Assembly: GCA_021827255.1 (NCBI GenBank)
Contig: JAKAWO010000013.1
Location: 1 to 20,525 of the forward strand
Direction of reading: 5' to 3'
Source: Acidobacteriota bacterium
GTDB lineage: Bacteria; Acidobacteriota; Terriglobia; UBA7540
DNA length: 20,525 nucleotides
The notes below the pieces were generated by a model. The model did not search any database. It was not told the DNA's origin and was given only the letters and a program-made list of their open reading frames with translations. Below are positions 6,301 through 13,613 of the stretch, in pieces. The first letter of the stretch is position 1; the number at the start of each line of letters is the position of its first letter. Both the position numbers and the translations under genes were made by a program.

Positions 6301-7530
6301 TTGAAGGCAATGCGTTGTGTTGGTTTGATCCTGTGGTCGGCCGCCACCCTCACGGCAAGTTCAATGCCTGGTTCGCCTTCACAGCTCACCCTGGAGCAGG
6401 CCCTCCATCTGGCGAATCAGCAGAACCTGGATGTGATTGCGGCGAGGGAAGGACGCGCCGTGGCGCGGGCCGGGGTGATAACGGCCAGCGAGCGGCTGAA
6501 TCCGTCGTTTAACTTCACCGTGTTGCGCGACACGCCGCACGAAGGATTTTGGTTCACTCAGCCGATCGAACTGGGCGGCAAACGCGCCCATCGCATTCAA
6601 GTCGCTCAGCGCCAAGAAGGGGTTACGGAGGAGAGTATCGCCGCAATGGAACTTCAGGTTCGCCAGGCGGCGCGCCAGGCCTATTACAACCTTTCGCTGG
6701 CCCAGGCGCAGGCGGCGGAGCTTGCTGACGCCGAGCGGCTGGCCGAGCGGCTGGCCACCATCGCGCAAGAGCGGTATCAAGCTGGCGACGCGGCCGAGCT
6801 GGAGGTGATGCAGGCGCAACTCGGCGTGGCCCAAGCGCGAGCCAACCTCGAAGTGGCCCAGAAGCAGGAAAAGGTGGCGCTCAGCCAGCTCAACGCGTTG
6901 CTGGATGAGCCGGCGGAGAAGCCGTGGGAGTTGACCACCCCGCTCAAAGAACTGCCTCCTGCGGTCACGCTTCCTGAGCTGATTCAGAAAGCCTACCATG
7001 CTAGCCCGTTAATTCAAACCTACGAGCGACAGCTCCAAGTGGAGCGGAGCCGGGAAACACTTTATAAGGCGGATCGTGTTCCCAATCTCGACCTGGACTA
7101 CGGCGTTGACTTCAACTCTCCCGGCCCGGGCGGATTCCGGCAAGGCCCGCGCAGCCAGATCTCCGTGATGCTGCCCCTTTTCAACCGCTACCAAGGGCAG
7201 ATTGCGCAGTCGCTGGCCAATCAGCAAGTGCTGGAAGATCAGATTGCGGCGGCTCGCCGAACCGTGGCCGGAAACGTGGAGACCAGCTATCTGATGCTGA
7301 CCTCGCAGGAGACCAAAGTGAATCTCTATGAGAACAAGTTGGTGCCAGCCTCCAGCCAACTCGAGCGCATGGCGGAAGAGAGCTACCGCGCGGGCAAAAC
7401 GGACATTCTGGCGGTGCTCACGGCGCAACAAAACGACCAGACCATTCAACAGCAGTATCTGCAAAGCCTTTATACGGCGCAGGCCGCGTTTGCCTCGCTG
7501 GAAGGAGCGGTGGGAACGCCGTTGCACTAA
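6301..7530 (+). CDS. TolC/CusC-family outer-membrane efflux channel
   Basis: Outer-membrane factor that forms the exit duct of a tripartite RND pump. The 409-residue product starts with a signal-peptide-like segment (LKAMRCVGLILWSAATLTAS) followed by LTLEQALHLANQQNLDV, the start of the first OEP repeat. Long Ala/Gln-rich helices (about 105-210) hold the repeat signature AELADAERLAERLATIAQERYQAGD, and the second repeat runs from about 225 to the C-terminus with SQLERMAEESYRAGKTDIL. There is no N-terminal lipobox Cys of the kind seen in CusC/OprM. The TTG start is set by the AGGAGG 7 nt upstream. Only 10 nt separates it from the adaptor gene, so the efflux genes form one operon. The name CzcC/CusC would imply a metal substrate; the pump residues do not support that. 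Confidence 0.9.
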   Translation: MKAMRCVGLILWSAATLTASSMPGSPSQLTLEQALHLANQQNLDVIAAREGRAVARAGVITASERLNPSFNFTVLRDTPHEGFWFTQPIELGGKRAHRIQVAQRQEGVTEESIAAMELQVRQAARQAYYNLSLAQAQAAELADAERLAERLATIAQERYQAGDAAELEVMQAQLGVAQARANLEVAQKQEKVALSQLNALLDEPAEKPWELTTPLKELPPAVTLPELIQKAYHASPLIQTYERQLQVERSRETLYKADRVPNLDLDYGVDFNSPGPGGFRQGPRSQISVMLPLFNRYQGQIAQSLANQQVLEDQIAAARRTVAGNVETSYLMLTSQETKVNLYENKLVPASSQLERMAEESYRAGKTDILAVLTAQQNDQTIQQQYLQSLYTAQAAFASLEGAVGTPLH

Positions 7531-7540
7531 ACGACAACCT

Positions 7541-8659
7541 ATGTCCAAAAACGTGAGGCTTAAACAGGGGGCGATTTTGGCGCTCATGGCGCTGGTCGGA
7601 GGCTTTTGGGCAGGCTGCGGCCGCGGTGTCCGCCCTGGGGACAGCGCGACCCAAGCCAGCCAGGCGTTTCCGGTGACCGTGACCGAAGTGAAGCGGGGCG
7701 ATATCAGCGCCATGCTGAACGTCTCCGGCACCATCGCTAGCCTACCCAACCAAGACGTTCGCGTCAGCTCCCTGGTGGCCGGACGAGTGATCCGGTTGAC
7801 CGCCGCGGAGGGTGACCAGGTGCGGAAAGGCGAGCTGCTGGCCCAGATCAATAGCCGCCCCTACCAGGAGCGCCTCGCGCAAGCCAACGCCGCTGTCGCC
7901 CAAGCCCAGGCCAATCTGCACAACGCCGAATTCTCCCAGGCGCGCGACCAAACTCTGTTCGAGCGGGGCATCGTCGCCAAAAAATATCTGGAGGCGGACA
8001 TGGCCCAGGTGGCGGTGGGTAAAGGCGCCTTGCAGCAGGCGCAGGCCGCGCTGGCGATTGCCCAACTCGACGTCGCCCGCACCAAGGTTTACAGCCCGCT
8101 CACCGGAGTGGTGGTGCGGCGCTTTGTGAGCGACGGCGAGCAAGTGGACGGCACGGCCGCCCAGCCGCTGTTTGAGGTGGCCAATCTGGACCGCGTGGAG
8201 CTTTACGCCAGCGTTCCAGCAACCTACTTTGGCGACATTCATGTTGGGGAAGTGTTGTCCCTCAGCACCGACGCTTTTCCGGGAAAGACGTTCGCGGGGC
8301 GGATCGTCGCCATCGCGCCTTTCGTGGACCCCGCCACCAACGTCGGCGTGGTCCGCATCCGCATGCCGAACCCCGGCGGATTGCTTCGGCTGGGAATGTA
8401 TCTTTCCGCCCGAATTTCCATTGAGACGCATCGCAACGTCCTGGTGGTGCCGCTCGAGGCGATTTATCGCAATGGGAGCAACACGCCCGAAGTGTACCGG
8501 GTGCAGGGTTCGCTGGCGCTGGCGCAGCCGGTTGAACTGGGCATCCAGACGAACAGCGAGGCGGAGATTGCTTCCGGCGGTCTCCACGCCGGCGAGACCA
8601 TCGTCCTCAAGGGCGGATACGGGTTTGGCGCCCGAACCCCGGTGAAGGTTGAGCCATGA
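7541..8659 (+). CDS. RND efflux periplasmic adaptor (membrane fusion protein)
   Basis: Bridges the inner-membrane pump and the outer-membrane channel. The 372-residue product has a signal segment ending in GGFWAGCGRG; a Cys follows Ala-Gly but the -3 residue is Trp, so lipoprotein processing is plausible yet imperfect. Then come a beta-barrel/lipoyl half (SSLVAGRVIRLTAAEGDQVRKGELLAQI, about 69-100), a coiled hairpin rich in Ala and Gln (about 105-175), the second lipoyl half (TKVYSPLTGVVVRRFVSDGEQV), a beta-barrel and a membrane-proximal domain to the end. ATG 7541 is chosen although the frame is open further upstream, because the upstream part overlaps the outer-membrane factor and the signal peptide begins here. 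No strong ribosome site; coupling to the preceding gene is likely. The stop overlaps the pump start as ATGA. Confidence 0.92.
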   Translation: MSKNVRLKQGAILALMALVGGFWAGCGRGVRPGDSATQASQAFPVTVTEVKRGDISAMLNVSGTIASLPNQDVRVSSLVAGRVIRLTAAEGDQVRKGELLAQINSRPYQERLAQANAAVAQAQANLHNAEFSQARDQTLFERGIVAKKYLEADMAQVAVGKGALQQAQAALAIAQLDVARTKVYSPLTGVVVRRFVSDGEQVDGTAAQPLFEVANLDRVELYASVPATYFGDIHVGEVLSLSTDAFPGKTFAGRIVAIAPFVDPATNVGVVRIRMPNPGGLLRLGMYLSARISIETHRNVLVVPLEAIYRNGSNTPEVYRVQGSLALAQPVELGIQTNSEAEIASGGLHAGETIVLKGGYGFGARTPVKVEP

Positions 8660-11600
8660 ACATCGTCCGGTCATGCCGCCGCAACAGCCGGGCGATTTAT
8701 CTGCTCACCGGCTTTCTGGCGGCGGCCGGCCTGATCTCCTACTTTCGCCTTCCCAGCAACATCTATCCGCACTTGAGCTTCCCGCGGATTGTCATTCTTG
8801 CGGACTCGGGCGATCTCTCTCCCCACAACATGCTGCTGGAAGTGACGCGGCCGCTTGAACAGGCCAGCCGGGGGGTTCTGGGGGTAATTCGAGTTCGCTC
8901 CAAGACGGTGCGAGGCGAAACGCAGATTTCGGCCTTCTTCCAGCCCAACATGGACATGCGGTATGCGCTGCAGCTTATGCAGACGCAAATCAATCAGGCG
9001 CAGGCGACCCTTCCGCCGGGCACCCAAGTTTCGGTCATCCGGATTACGCCCACTTCCTGGGCGATCATGATGATGATTCTGCGGGGGAACGTTCCGGGCG
9101 CCGATCTGCGCAACGACGCGTATTACATCCTCCGGCCCATCTTCGACAGCGTTCCGGGAGTCTCGCAAGTGGGCGTCGAGGCCACGGACATCCAGGAAGT
9201 CTCGGTCGTCGTGAATCCGCAGAAGATGCTGTCGCACCGGCTTTCGTTGCCGGAAATCGCGGCCGCCCTGCGGCGCACGAATAATGTGATGACCGCAGGC
9301 TGGCTCGACCGAGATTACGCGCGCTATCAAGTGCTGGCCTCGAACGAATTCAAGAACCTGAATGACATTCGCAACACGACGGTGGCGATTCAAGACGGGT
9401 CCCCGGTGCGTTTGGGTGAAATCGCCAAAGTGCGCTACGGCATCGAAGACCCGACGGTGCTGGTGTACGGCAACGGCAAACCCGGCGCGCTGATTACCAT
9501 CTCGCGGCAGCTTCGGGGGAACATTCTCCAGATTGCGAGCCAAGTGAAGGCGCTGGCGAATCATTTGGGCTCGGCCATCCCCCAGACGCTCCATTTGGTG
9601 ACCGTGTACAACCTCGCGTCGTTCGTGAGCGCCGCGGTGAAGAACATTCGGGATGCGGTGCTGATCGGCGGCTTCCTGGCCATTTTGATTCTCTTCGTTT
9701 TCCTGCGGGAAGGCCGCACCACGGTCATCGCCGCCACTTCCCTTCCCCTGACGGTCGTCTGCACGTTTTTCTTCATGTATATCCTGGGCGGAACGCTCAA
9801 TCTGATGTCGCTCGGGGGCTTGGCGATCGCCATCGGGCTGGTGATTGATGACGCGGTGGTCATCATTGAGAACATCTACCGGCACCTTGGCCTCGGCGAA
9901 TCCACCGAAGAATCGGCCGAAAACGGCACGCGGGAATTGCTGGGCGCGGTTATCGGCTCGACGGCTACCACGATCGTGGTCTTTTCGCCGCTGGGCCTGC
10001 TGACCGGGGTGGTGGGCGAGTTTTTCCGCGCCCTCTGCTTGACCCTGGTGGTGGCCGTGGCGCTCTCGCTCCTCTTCGCCCTCACCCTGATTCCGCTGCT
10101 CTCCGAGCAATTCCTTTCTCCGCACCAACACCACGCCTCCGCGGAAAGCTTTATCCAGCCGGCGCTGCGGGTTTACGAGCGCGTGGTGCGCTGGTCGCTG
10201 CGAAGGCGATGGATCGTCGCCGCCGCCACCGCGCTCTCGGTGGCGCTCACCGTCTTCGTCTATACGCACCTCAAAACGGGGTTCCTCCCCCGCATGGACG
10301 AAGGGGGATTCATCATGGACACCTATTCCCCGCAGGGCACTTCGCTGGCTGAAACCGATCGCACGGCCGCCAAGGTGGAAAAGATCATCGGTGAGACGCC
10401 CGAGGTCCAGTCATGGCTGCGCCGCACCGGAGCGCAAATGGGCCCCTTCGTGACCCAGCAAAACCACGGAGAATTGGTGGTGAGACTGAAGCCGCTTTCG
10501 GAGCGTCACCGCTCAATTTTTCAAGTGATGGATAGCCTGCGTCGCCGCATTCTGAAGAGTGTCCCCGGCGTTCGCATCGAGTTCGCCCAGGTCTTGCAGG
10601 ACATGATCGGCGATATGGAAGGGAGCCCACGGCCGATCGAGGTGAAGATTTTCGGCAGCAACATGCCCCAACTCAAGCAACTGGCGGACGAGATCGGGCC
10701 GAAAATCCAGAAGATTCCGGGCATCGTGGATTTCCGCGGCTTGCAAGGAGGAAATCCCCAATTGGCCATTCACGTGGACCCTGTCACCGCCGGGCGGCTC
10801 GGGTTGACCGTGAACCAGGTGAGCCAACAGGTGCAGGCGGGGCTGCTCGGGCTGACGGAGACCGAGCTGCGCGAGACCGACCGCACCGTCCCCATCCGTG
10901 TCCGCTTCCCGAACTCATTCCGCTACAACTACGACGACATTCGCCGCTATCCCATCGTGACGCCGGCTCAGCAGATCGTGCCGCTTTCTTCCATCGCCCA
11001 AATCCGGCAGGTCAAGGGGGAAAGCGTCCTGATGCGCGAAAACGAGCGCCTGATGGTCACGCTCACGGCCAACATCGAGCATCGCGGACTGGGCGGCGCG
11101 GTCCGCGACGTGCGCCGCGTGCTGAGCACGGTCCACTTCCCCGTGGGCACCAGCTATGAGATTGGCGGGCTCTATCGCCAGCAGCAGCAATCGTTCCACG
11201 ACTTGCTCATGGTGCTTTTCTTCGCGCTAGCCGCCGTGTTCATTGTTCTGGTCATCCAGTTCCGCGCCTTCAGCCCCGCCCTGATCATCATGTCGGCGGC
11301 ACCGCTTTCACTGCTGGGCGTCTTCACGATGCTCTGGATCACTGCGACGCCCCTCAACGTGTCGTCGTTTATGGGCATCATCCTGATGGTCGGGCTGGTG
11401 GTGAAGAACGGCATCATCTTGTTCGAATACGTCCACAAGCTCTGGGAAGAGGACGGATTGCCGCTGAGTGAGGCGCTGGTGGAGGCGGGGAAAATCCGCG
11501 TGCGGCCGATTCTGATGACGACCCTCTGCACGCTGTTCGGGCTGTTTCCCTTGGCGCTTGGCATCGGCGCGGGAGCTCAACTGCAAGAGCCGCTGGCGCT

Positions 11601-11748
11601 CGCCGTCATCGGCGGGCTCTCGATCTCCACCTTCATTACTCTGCTGGTGATGCCCGTCATGTACTCGTTGCTCCACCGAGCCACCCCGGAGCCGATCCTG
11701 CCGGCGGACAGCTCCATCCGGCCGGCGACGGCCGATCAGCCTAGTTGA
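8656..11748 (+). CDS. RND-family inner-membrane efflux pump, HAE-like
   Basis: Proton-driven pump of the AcrB/resistance-nodulation-division superfamily, 1030 residues, with the expected two-fold layout: transmembrane helix 1 near residue 15, a large periplasmic loop, helices 2-6, helix 7 near 515, second loop, helices 8-12 ending near 1010. Helix 4 carries the adjacent Asp398-Asp399 in GLVIDDAVVIIEN, and helix 10 carries Lys917 in GLVVKNGIILFEY; these match the Asp407/Asp408/Lys940 proton relay of AcrB. Heavy-metal pumps such as CusA/CzcA have a different helix-4 arrangement, so drugs, lipids or other amphiphiles are likelier substrates. Short N-terminus with RNSRAIYLLTG. Starts 4 nt inside the adaptor stop. 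Controlled presumably by the upstream two-component pair. Confidence 0.94.
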   Translation: MNIVRSCRRNSRAIYLLTGFLAAAGLISYFRLPSNIYPHLSFPRIVILADSGDLSPHNMLLEVTRPLEQASRGVLGVIRVRSKTVRGETQISAFFQPNMDMRYALQLMQTQINQAQATLPPGTQVSVIRITPTSWAIMMMILRGNVPGADLRNDAYYILRPIFDSVPGVSQVGVEATDIQEVSVVVNPQKMLSHRLSLPEIAAALRRTNNVMTAGWLDRDYARYQVLASNEFKNLNDIRNTTVAIQDGSPVRLGEIAKVRYGIEDPTVLVYGNGKPGALITISRQLRGNILQIASQVKALANHLGSAIPQTLHLVTVYNLASFVSAAVKNIRDAVLIGGFLAILILFVFLREGRTTVIAATSLPLTVVCTFFFMYILGGTLNLMSLGGLAIAIGLVIDDAVVIIENIYRHLGLGESTEESAENGTRELLGAVIGSTATTIVVFSPLGLLTGVVGEFFRALCLTLVVAVALSLLFALTLIPLLSEQFLSPHQHHASAESFIQPALRVYERVVRWSLRRRWIVAAATALSVALTVFVYTHLKTGFLPRMDEGGFIMDTYSPQGTSLAETDRTAAKVEKIIGETPEVQSWLRRTGAQMGPFVTQQNHGELVVRLKPLSERHRSIFQVMDSLRRRILKSVPGVRIEFAQVLQDMIGDMEGSPRPIEVKIFGSNMPQLKQLADEIGPKIQKIPGIVDFRGLQGGNPQLAIHVDPVTAGRLGLTVNQVSQQVQAGLLGLTETELRETDRTVPIRVRFPNSFRYNYDDIRRYPIVTPAQQIVPLSSIAQIRQVKGESVLMRENERLMVTLTANIEHRGLGGAVRDVRRVLSTVHFPVGTSYEIGGLYRQQQQSFHDLLMVLFFALAAVFIVLVIQFRAFSPALIIMSAAPLSLLGVFTMLWITATPLNVSSFMGIILMVGLVVKNGIILFEYVHKLWEEDGLPLSEALVEAGKIRVRPILMTTLCTLFGLFPLALGIGAGAQLQEPLALAVIGGLSISTFITLLVMPVMYSLLHRATPEPILPADSSIRPATADQPS

Positions 11749-11782
11749 GCTCTTCAATCTTCCGCCGGAAGCGCCGGCCTGA

Positions 11783-13030
11783 ATGAGCCATCTCCCTGCC
11801 CTCACGCTCGCCGAGTTGAAGCTATTCGCCGCCTTCTCCATCTTTCTGACTTGCTACTTTGTCTTCGCGGTCGGGAAATTTCCGGGAATGAAGATTGACC
11901 GGCCGGGCGCGGCGATCATTGGCGCCGTGCTGATGGTGGCGTTTGGGATCGTGCGGCCCGATAGGGCGCTGAGCGCGATTGATTTCAAGACCCTCGTGCT
12001 GCTCTTCTCGATGATGCTGATCGTTGCCGCGCTGCACCTCGCAGGCTTTTTTGAGTGGATCACGCAATGGGTGGTGGAGCACCTGCGACCGCGTCACCTG
12101 CTGCCGACGGTCATTTTTCTTAGCGGGCTGCTCTCCGCCTTTTTCGTGAACGACATCATCTGTTTGGCCATGGTTCCCTTCGTTCTGACGACGACCCGGC
12201 GGATGGGCGTGAAGCCGCTGCCCTATTTGCTGGCGGTGGCGACGGCCTCAAACATCGGCAGCGTCGCCACCATTACCGGCAATCCGCAAAACATGATTAT
12301 CGGCTCCTATTCGGGAATCAGCTACTTTGCGTTTCTCTATCATCTGGGACCCGTGGCGGTGGCGGGACTGTTCCTCGACTGGCTGATTTTGGCGAAGGCT
12401 TTTCCCGCCGCGGAGGTCCCTGAATCCCAGGCTGGCGAGTTCGAGAGCGGCGCGGCGCCAGCGATCTCGCCGCTCGTGAAGCCCGGCGTCGTCATCCTGA
12501 TCGTGTTGGCAGGATTTCTTGCTGGCGCGCCTCCAGCCATGATGGCCGCCTTTGGCGCTGCCGTCATGCTGATCACCCGCACGCGCGAGCCGCGGCAGGT
12601 CTATGAGCAAGTGGATTGGGGACTGCTGGTATTCTTTGCCGGGCTGTTTGTGATTATTCAGGGGGTCGAGAACGCGGGAATCACCGACGACCTGCTGCGC
12701 TTGGCGAGGCCGCTCGACATCCAGAGCGCCGGAGTATTTACCGTCGTGACGGCGACGCTCTCGAACATCGTCAGCAACGTGCCAGCGGTGATGCTGCTCA
12801 AGTCCATGGTGCCGAAGTTCGCGAACCCGCACGTAGGATGGCTGGTGCTGGCCATGGCCAGCACGCTGGCCGGCAATTTGACCATCACCGGCTCGGTGGC
12901 CAACATCATTGTGGTCGAGCGCTCGCGCGACGTGGCCGAGATCGGGTTTGGCGATTACTTCCGGGTCGGGCTTCCGGTCACCGCGCTGACGCTCGTGGTC
13001 GGGTCGGTGTGGCTGTGGTGGATCAAGTGA
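11783..13030 (+). CDS. ArsB/NhaD-SLC13 superfamily (YbiR-like) membrane permease
   Basis: Predicted ion or anion transporter of 415 residues with about 10-11 transmembrane helices. Two inverted-repeat substrate-site signatures are visible: ATASNIGSVATITGNPQN near residues 153-170 and ASTLAGNLTITGSVANII near 361-378. The helix-breaking SNIVSNVPAVMLL segment near 325-337 is also typical. The N-terminus has PGMKIDRPGAAIIGAVLMVA, common to this superfamily. It begins 34 nt after the pump stop in the same direction, so it may be co-transcribed, although the ribosome site is poor. The substrate cannot be decided: arsenite, citrate, phosphate, sulfate or Na+/H+ exchange all occur in the superfamily. 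No ars gene is nearby, which argues against arsenite. Confidence 0.85.
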   Translation: MSHLPALTLAELKLFAAFSIFLTCYFVFAVGKFPGMKIDRPGAAIIGAVLMVAFGIVRPDRALSAIDFKTLVLLFSMMLIVAALHLAGFFEWITQWVVEHLRPRHLLPTVIFLSGLLSAFFVNDIICLAMVPFVLTTTRRMGVKPLPYLLAVATASNIGSVATITGNPQNMIIGSYSGISYFAFLYHLGPVAVAGLFLDWLILAKAFPAAEVPESQAGEFESGAAPAISPLVKPGVVILIVLAGFLAGAPPAMMAAFGAAVMLITRTREPRQVYEQVDWGLLVFFAGLFVIIQGVENAGITDDLLRLARPLDIQSAGVFTVVTATLSNIVSNVPAVMLLKSMVPKFANPHVGWLVLAMASTLAGNLTITGSVANIIVVERSRDVAEIGFGDYFRVGLPVTALTLVVGSVWLWWIK

Positions 13031-13031
13031 C

Positions 13032-13073
13032 GCCGCGCCGCCAGGGGACGTCCGCGCGTGGGGGATGCGCGGC
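13032..13073. terminator. Possible bidirectional stem-loop between convergent genes
   Basis: GCCGCGC (13032-13038) pairs with GCGCGGC (13067-13073), a perfect 7-bp stem with a 28-nt loop, starting 2 nt after the permease stop and ending before the 3' end of the minus-strand small ORF. There is no T-run and the loop is long, so it is a weak candidate. Confidence 0.25.
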
Positions 13074-13100
13074 AGGGCGCCCACAAATTATCGAGTTAGC

Positions 13101-13277
13101 CTACGTCTCCGCCGAGCCCGGCTTGGCGAGCGGCTCAAAGCCGGGGCACGCGAGGACCGGAAGGCGGGGGTATTTGGGAAATTGGGGGTCGCTCGCTGAG
13201 CGGCCACAAAGATAGAAAACCGAGCTGCGGTCGGATGGCACGCGGCGGGCATGGGCGCACTCGGCGCAAAGGCTCAC
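13101..13277 (-). CDS. Small cysteine-rich (putative zinc-knuckle) protein
   Basis: A 58-residue product read from GTG 13277, which has GGAG 6 nt upstream. It contains CAECAHARRVPSDRSSVFYL then C, later YPRLPVLACPGFEP. Four cysteines, spaced as CxxC, then single Cys before GRSASDP and in ACPG, suggest a metal-binding knuckle. The aromatic/Pro pattern (VFYLC, FPKYPRLPVLACPG) is far from random and does not look like a shadow of the opposite strand, where no gene is present. I believe similar small proteins are common as unnamed ORFs in Acidobacteriota, but I cannot confirm that here. The frame stays open a long way upstream, so a longer protein starting at GTG 13373 cannot be excluded. Convergent with the permease and divergent from the secreted-protein gene. 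Function unknown. Confidence 0.6.
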   Translation of the reverse strand: MSLCAECAHARRVPSDRSSVFYLCGRSASDPQFPKYPRLPVLACPGFEPLAKPGSAET

Positions 13278-13613
13278 TGCTGGCTCCAGGCTCCCCTGAG
13301 GGTCGGTTTTGATGGCAAAGCCGGCGCACGGCGTCTTCTGTGGTGTGTGCGGTCCGCCGGAGCCCGATCGCACAATGCCCCGGCAGTCGCACCGGCGTGC
13401 CCGCAACGCCTCGCATTTTATCGCTGTCGGCGACCGCTGCCGGGCGTCTGTGCTTGGCTCCGCAGTCGCGCCCGCCGGGTGGCCAAAAAGGCTTGACAAT
13501 ACTGCGACCCTGATGTAAACACTAGGTTCGTAGGCGGGCGCACTCGGGAACGGTACTTCCAGCGCTGGAAGGCAGGTGCCGCGCCGGTCGAGGGGGCCCG
13601 CAGGAGGAGAACG
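13278..13613. other. Divergent intergenic region with promoter
   Basis: 336 bp between the minus-strand small ORF and the plus-strand secreted-protein gene. It contains a consensus -35 (13493-13498) and otherwise G+C-rich sequence without an inverted repeat or gene that I can support. Part of it may code if the small ORF starts further upstream. Confidence 0.5.
13493..13521 (+). promoter_or_regulatory. Promoter for the secreted-protein gene
   Basis: Exact TTGACA at 13493-13498 with a poor -10 (TAAACA, 13516-13521) after 17 bp; TGTAAA at 13514-13519 with a 15-bp spacer is an alternative. The strong -35 with weak -10 suggests activator dependence or only moderate strength. Leader would be about 85 nt. 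Confidence 0.5.

Noticed and set aside
7328..7540. A 71-codon N-terminal extension of the adaptor protein
   Set aside because: It overlaps the outer-membrane factor gene in another frame and would place the signal peptide inside the protein.
8671..10269. A 532-codon open frame on the minus strand inside the RND pump gene
   Set aside because: Translation is Arg/His/Asp-rich without motifs, and it is the third-position shadow of a pump whose plus-strand protein is clearly real.
11759..11771. Palindrome CTTCCGCCGGAAG between the pump and permease genes as a terminator
   Set aside because: Only a 5-bp stem with a 3-nt loop and no T-run; more likely chance in G+C-rich sequence.
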